This document shows, piece after piece, positions 33,118-34,659 of a DNA stretch of 34,659 nucleotides. Within the stretch, counting starts at the first letter, position 1, and every line of letters starts with the position of its first letter. Source of the DNA: CAZWVR01 sp964637235. Its GTDB lineage: Bacteria > Bacteroidota > Bacteroidia > Bacteroidales > S143-33. Position numbers and translations under genes: made by a program. Where the stretch lies: the NCBI GenBank assembly GCA_964637235.1, contig CAZWVR010000018.1:1-34659 (forward strand). Reading direction: 5' to 3'. The notes under the pieces are model-generated. The model did not search any database, had not been told where the DNA came from, and saw nothing but the letters and a program-made list of their open reading frames with translations.

Positions 33118-33651
33118 CTATTGTAAAAGTTGTTTTTTGATATTTTTTAGTTGTGTAGAGACGCTCATATCCAGCATCTTATCTTCTATACGTATTATTA
33201 TACCGCCTAATATTTCAGGTTTTGTCTGCTTAGTTAATTCAATTTGGCTGTTGAGCGTTTTACTGATAATAGCTTTAATTTTTTCTGTTTCTTCTTTATC
33301 AATTTCTATGGCAGAGGTAATTTCTACTTCTTTTATGCCGTGATATTCTCTGTATAGTTTTAGATAGTTTTTTATTATGATAGGTAAAAATGTTTCTCTC
33401 TGATTTTCAATAAGTAAATTTAAAAAAGATATGCTAAGAGGGTCTATTTTATTTGTAAAAATTGAATTTATAACAGCTTTTTTTTCTGATGGCATTATAA
33501 TTGGGCTATATATAACTTGAACGAATTCTTTTATTTGCAGAGCTTGGCCTATTACTTCTAAATCTTGTTTAAAAATATCGATTTTATTTTTTTCGATTCC
33601 CAGTTCAAAAAATGCTTTTGCGTATCTTACGGAAATTTTACTTTCGTTCAT
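33118..33651 (-). CDS. atpH: ATP synthase F1 subunit delta (OSCP)
   Basis: The 177-residue peripheral-stalk protein that ties subunit b to the top of F1. The start SKISVRYAKAFFELGIEKNKI is the conserved delta/OSCP N-terminal bundle, and the C-terminal part with ITSAIEIDKEETEKIKAIIS and PEILGGIIIRIEDKMLDMSV(S)TQLKNI is the family's beta-strand/helix end. It overlaps atpF by one base (TAATG), giving translational coupling. Confidence 0.94.
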   Translation of the reverse strand: MNESKISVRYAKAFFELGIEKNKIDIFKQDLEVIGQALQIKEFVQVIYSPIIMPSEKKAVINSIFTNKIDPLSISFLNLLIENQRETFLPIIIKNYLKLYREYHGIKEVEITSAIEIDKEETEKIKAIISKTLNSQIELTKQTKPEILGGIIIRIEDKMLDMSVSTQLKNIKKQLLQ

Positions 33652-34145
33652 TAGTTTTTATTTATTTGATTTATAAGTTTGTTAATAAATTCTTTGTGTT
33701 TGTTTTTATCGGAGATTTCGCTCATAATGATTTTTTCTGCTATTTGAATGGATAAGTCAGCTACTGTTTCTTTAATTTGCTCTATTGCTTTATGCCTTTC
33801 AGCTTCTATTGTTTCGCGAGCTTCCTCAATTATTTTATCTGCTTTTAGTTTAGCCTCTTCTTGTGCTTGTTTTATTATTTGTTGATATGTTTCTTTTGCT
33901 TCTGCAAGCATTTTTTGTCTTTCTTCACGCGCTTTTTGGATTAGTTTTTTATTTTCAGCTTCTAATTTTTTTATTTCTTCACGCGCTTTTTGAGCTTGTT
34001 GTAGAGCATCTTCGATTTCTTGTTCTCGCTCTTTAAGACTTTGCATAATTGGTTTCCATGCAAATTTTTTGAGTATCAATAATAGAAAGAAAAATACAAT
34101 TAACATCCATATTAGCAAGCCAGTATCAGGAATTATTAAGCCCAT
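33651..34145 (-). CDS. atpF: ATP synthase F0 subunit b
   Basis: The 164-residue peripheral stalk of the membrane sector. One TM helix (~9-26; LLIWMLIVFFFLLLILKKF) precedes a long charged coiled coil (~35-140, rich in E, K, Q, A: SLKEREQEIEDALQQAQKAR) that dimerises, and a short conserved end (IAEKIIMSEISDKNKHKEFI). Its length and KFAWKPI motif after the TM segment are standard. It is separated from atpE by a 75-base gap with a strong inverted repeat, the only sizeable gap in the operon. Confidence 0.95.
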   Translation of the reverse strand: MGLIIPDTGLLIWMLIVFFFLLLILKKFAWKPIMQSLKEREQEIEDALQQAQKAREEIKKLEAENKKLIQKAREERQKMLAEAKETYQQIIKQAQEEAKLKADKIIEEARETIEAERHKAIEQIKETVADLSIQIAEKIIMSEISDKNKHKEFINKLINQINKN

Positions 34146-34170
34146 ATATTGTTTTTTTGTTTTTTAACTT

Positions 34171-34222
34171 AGGGCTGTCTTTGTTTAATTATTATGTTTT
34201 ATAAGACAGCCCCTTTTTTTTT
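34171..34222 (+). terminator. Hairpin plus T-run in the atpE-atpF gap (faces antisense)
   Basis: GGGCTGTCT (34172-34180) pairs with AGACAGCCC (34204-34212), 9 bp with a 23-base A/T-rich loop, followed on the plus strand by nine T's (34214-34222). The T-run orients it as a terminator for plus-strand transcription, that is antisense to the atp operon. On the sense strand it is a hairpin preceded by A's and not followed by U's, so there it may be a processing or stabilising stem rather than a terminator. Confidence 0.5.
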
Positions 34223-34484
34223 AAAATAGTGCCAATAGAGAAATAATCAGTGCAAAGAAAGCAATACCTTCAACCAAAGCAGCTGAAAGAATCATGTTTG
34301 CACGGATATCTGCTACGGCAGAGGGTTGTCTGGCTATTGCATCCATTGCGTTGGCACCAATACGACCGATACCAATACCAGCACCTATTACTGCTAAGCC
34401 TGCACCCAGTGCAGCTCCCATTTTTGCTATTGCTACGTTTGCAGCTGCTTCAAGTAATACGAATAATAATGTTAGAATTTCCAT
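34221..34484 (-). CDS. atpE: ATP synthase F0 subunit c
   Basis: An 87-residue proteolipid forming the rotating c-ring. After a hydrophobic N-terminal extension, helix 1 (Gly-rich GAGLAVIGAGIGIGRIGANAM), the polar loop ARQPSA (51-56) and helix 2 with the ion-carrying Glu72 in AALVEGIAFFAL. Gly after Glu72, and the absence of the helix 1 Gln and the ETT/ES pattern of sodium-type c subunits, point to proton coupling. The ATG lies 11 bases after the atpB stop. Confidence 0.95.
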   Translation of the reverse strand: MEILTLLFVLLEAAANVAIAKMGAALGAGLAVIGAGIGIGRIGANAMDAIARQPSAVADIRANMILSAALVEGIAFFALIISLLALF

Positions 34485-34495
34485 AGTTTTGTTAT

Positions 34496-34659
34496 TTAGT
34501 GTTCTTCTTCAATTGCCATTCCGAAATATAATGCTGAAAGAAATGTAAATACATAAGCTTGAATAAAAGCTACTAAGAGTTCTATTAAGCTTACAAATAG
34601 AGAAAAAATTATGAATAATACCGATACTCCAAGACCTGCATATATGTAAATACCGCCGA
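34496..34659 (-). CDS. atpB: ATP synthase F0 subunit a, C-terminal end only
   Basis: The gene runs off the right edge; only the last ~53 residues are seen, translated from the minus strand and ending EEEH and a TAA whose complement is at 34496-34498. The segment contains LIELLVAFIQAYVFTFLSALYFG, the conserved last membrane helix of subunit a, which with the c-ring forms the proton half-channels (IQAYVFT is diagnostic). It is the first visible gene of the operon, followed by atpE after 11 bases. The functional Arg lies upstream, outside the window. Confidence 0.92.
   Translation of the reverse strand, partial: GGIYIYAGLGVSVLFIIFSLFVSLIELLVAFIQAYVFTFLSALYFGMAIEEEH

Noticed and set aside
32729..33343. 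204-residue open frame on the plus strand opposite atpA/atpH
   Set aside because: It is antisense to two strongly conserved genes and has no recognisable domain; such shadows arise from codon bias.

Overview
The window is A+T-rich bacterial chromosome that looks like Bacteroidota. Several signals agree: a gene order of atpB-E-F-H-A-G for ATP synthase, lamin-tail and Ig-like surface proteins with a FlgD-like/type IX-style C-terminal domain, lipoproteins with short SxC lipoboxes, almost no Shine-Dalgarno sequences, and repeated matches to the Bacteroidota -7 promoter box TAnnTTTG close upstream of start codons. I cannot fix the order or genus from the sequence. No mobile element, tRNA, CRISPR array or prophage was seen; this is mostly core chromosome with a few unusual genes.

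Layout, left to right. 1-1080: the 3' end of an ECF sigma factor gene, an overlapping one-TM probable anti-sigma gene, and the RNase P RNA, whose first bases overlap the end of that gene. 1109-4207: a Dabb protein, then a leftward pair (dCMP deaminase, S41 protease), and rightward panC. 4405-8716: a small lipoprotein (leftward), then an alpha/beta hydrolase, a Cys/Met-metabolism PLP enzyme with a FlK-like hotdog thioesterase, and GDP-fucose synthase. 8760-13316 (leftward): a large Ig-like lipoprotein followed by the small subunit of methylmalonyl-CoA mutase, without the large subunit. 13400-22703 (rightward): an SDR, an orphan OmpR-type regulator, a U32 peptidase-family protein, and a 1906-residue modular secreted protein. 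22720-28962 (leftward): a tight cluster of lipoprotein, secreted protein, YbgC-like thioesterase, membrane lytic transglycosylase and a PHP/zinc-ribbon (endonuclease Q-like)-UvrD helicase fusion, followed by a 91-residue protein made of 13-residue EYQAD repeats. 29002-30570: a HEAT-like protein and a glycosyltransferase. 30626-34659 (leftward): the ATP synthase operon, cut off in atpB.

The most interesting items are the fused nuclease-helicase at 23113-26220 (it reads as a one-polypeptide system for nicking at damaged, perhaps deaminated, bases and unwinding), the EYQAD-repeat protein at 22720-22995 (possibly of the 7_1 'septoil' knot family), the coding/RNase P overlap near 746-753, and a terminator style in which G-U pairs make the hairpin perfect only in the sense transcript. 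The PLP lyase, the FlK-like thioesterase and methylmalonyl-CoA mutase could meet in propionyl-CoA metabolism, but that link is inference.
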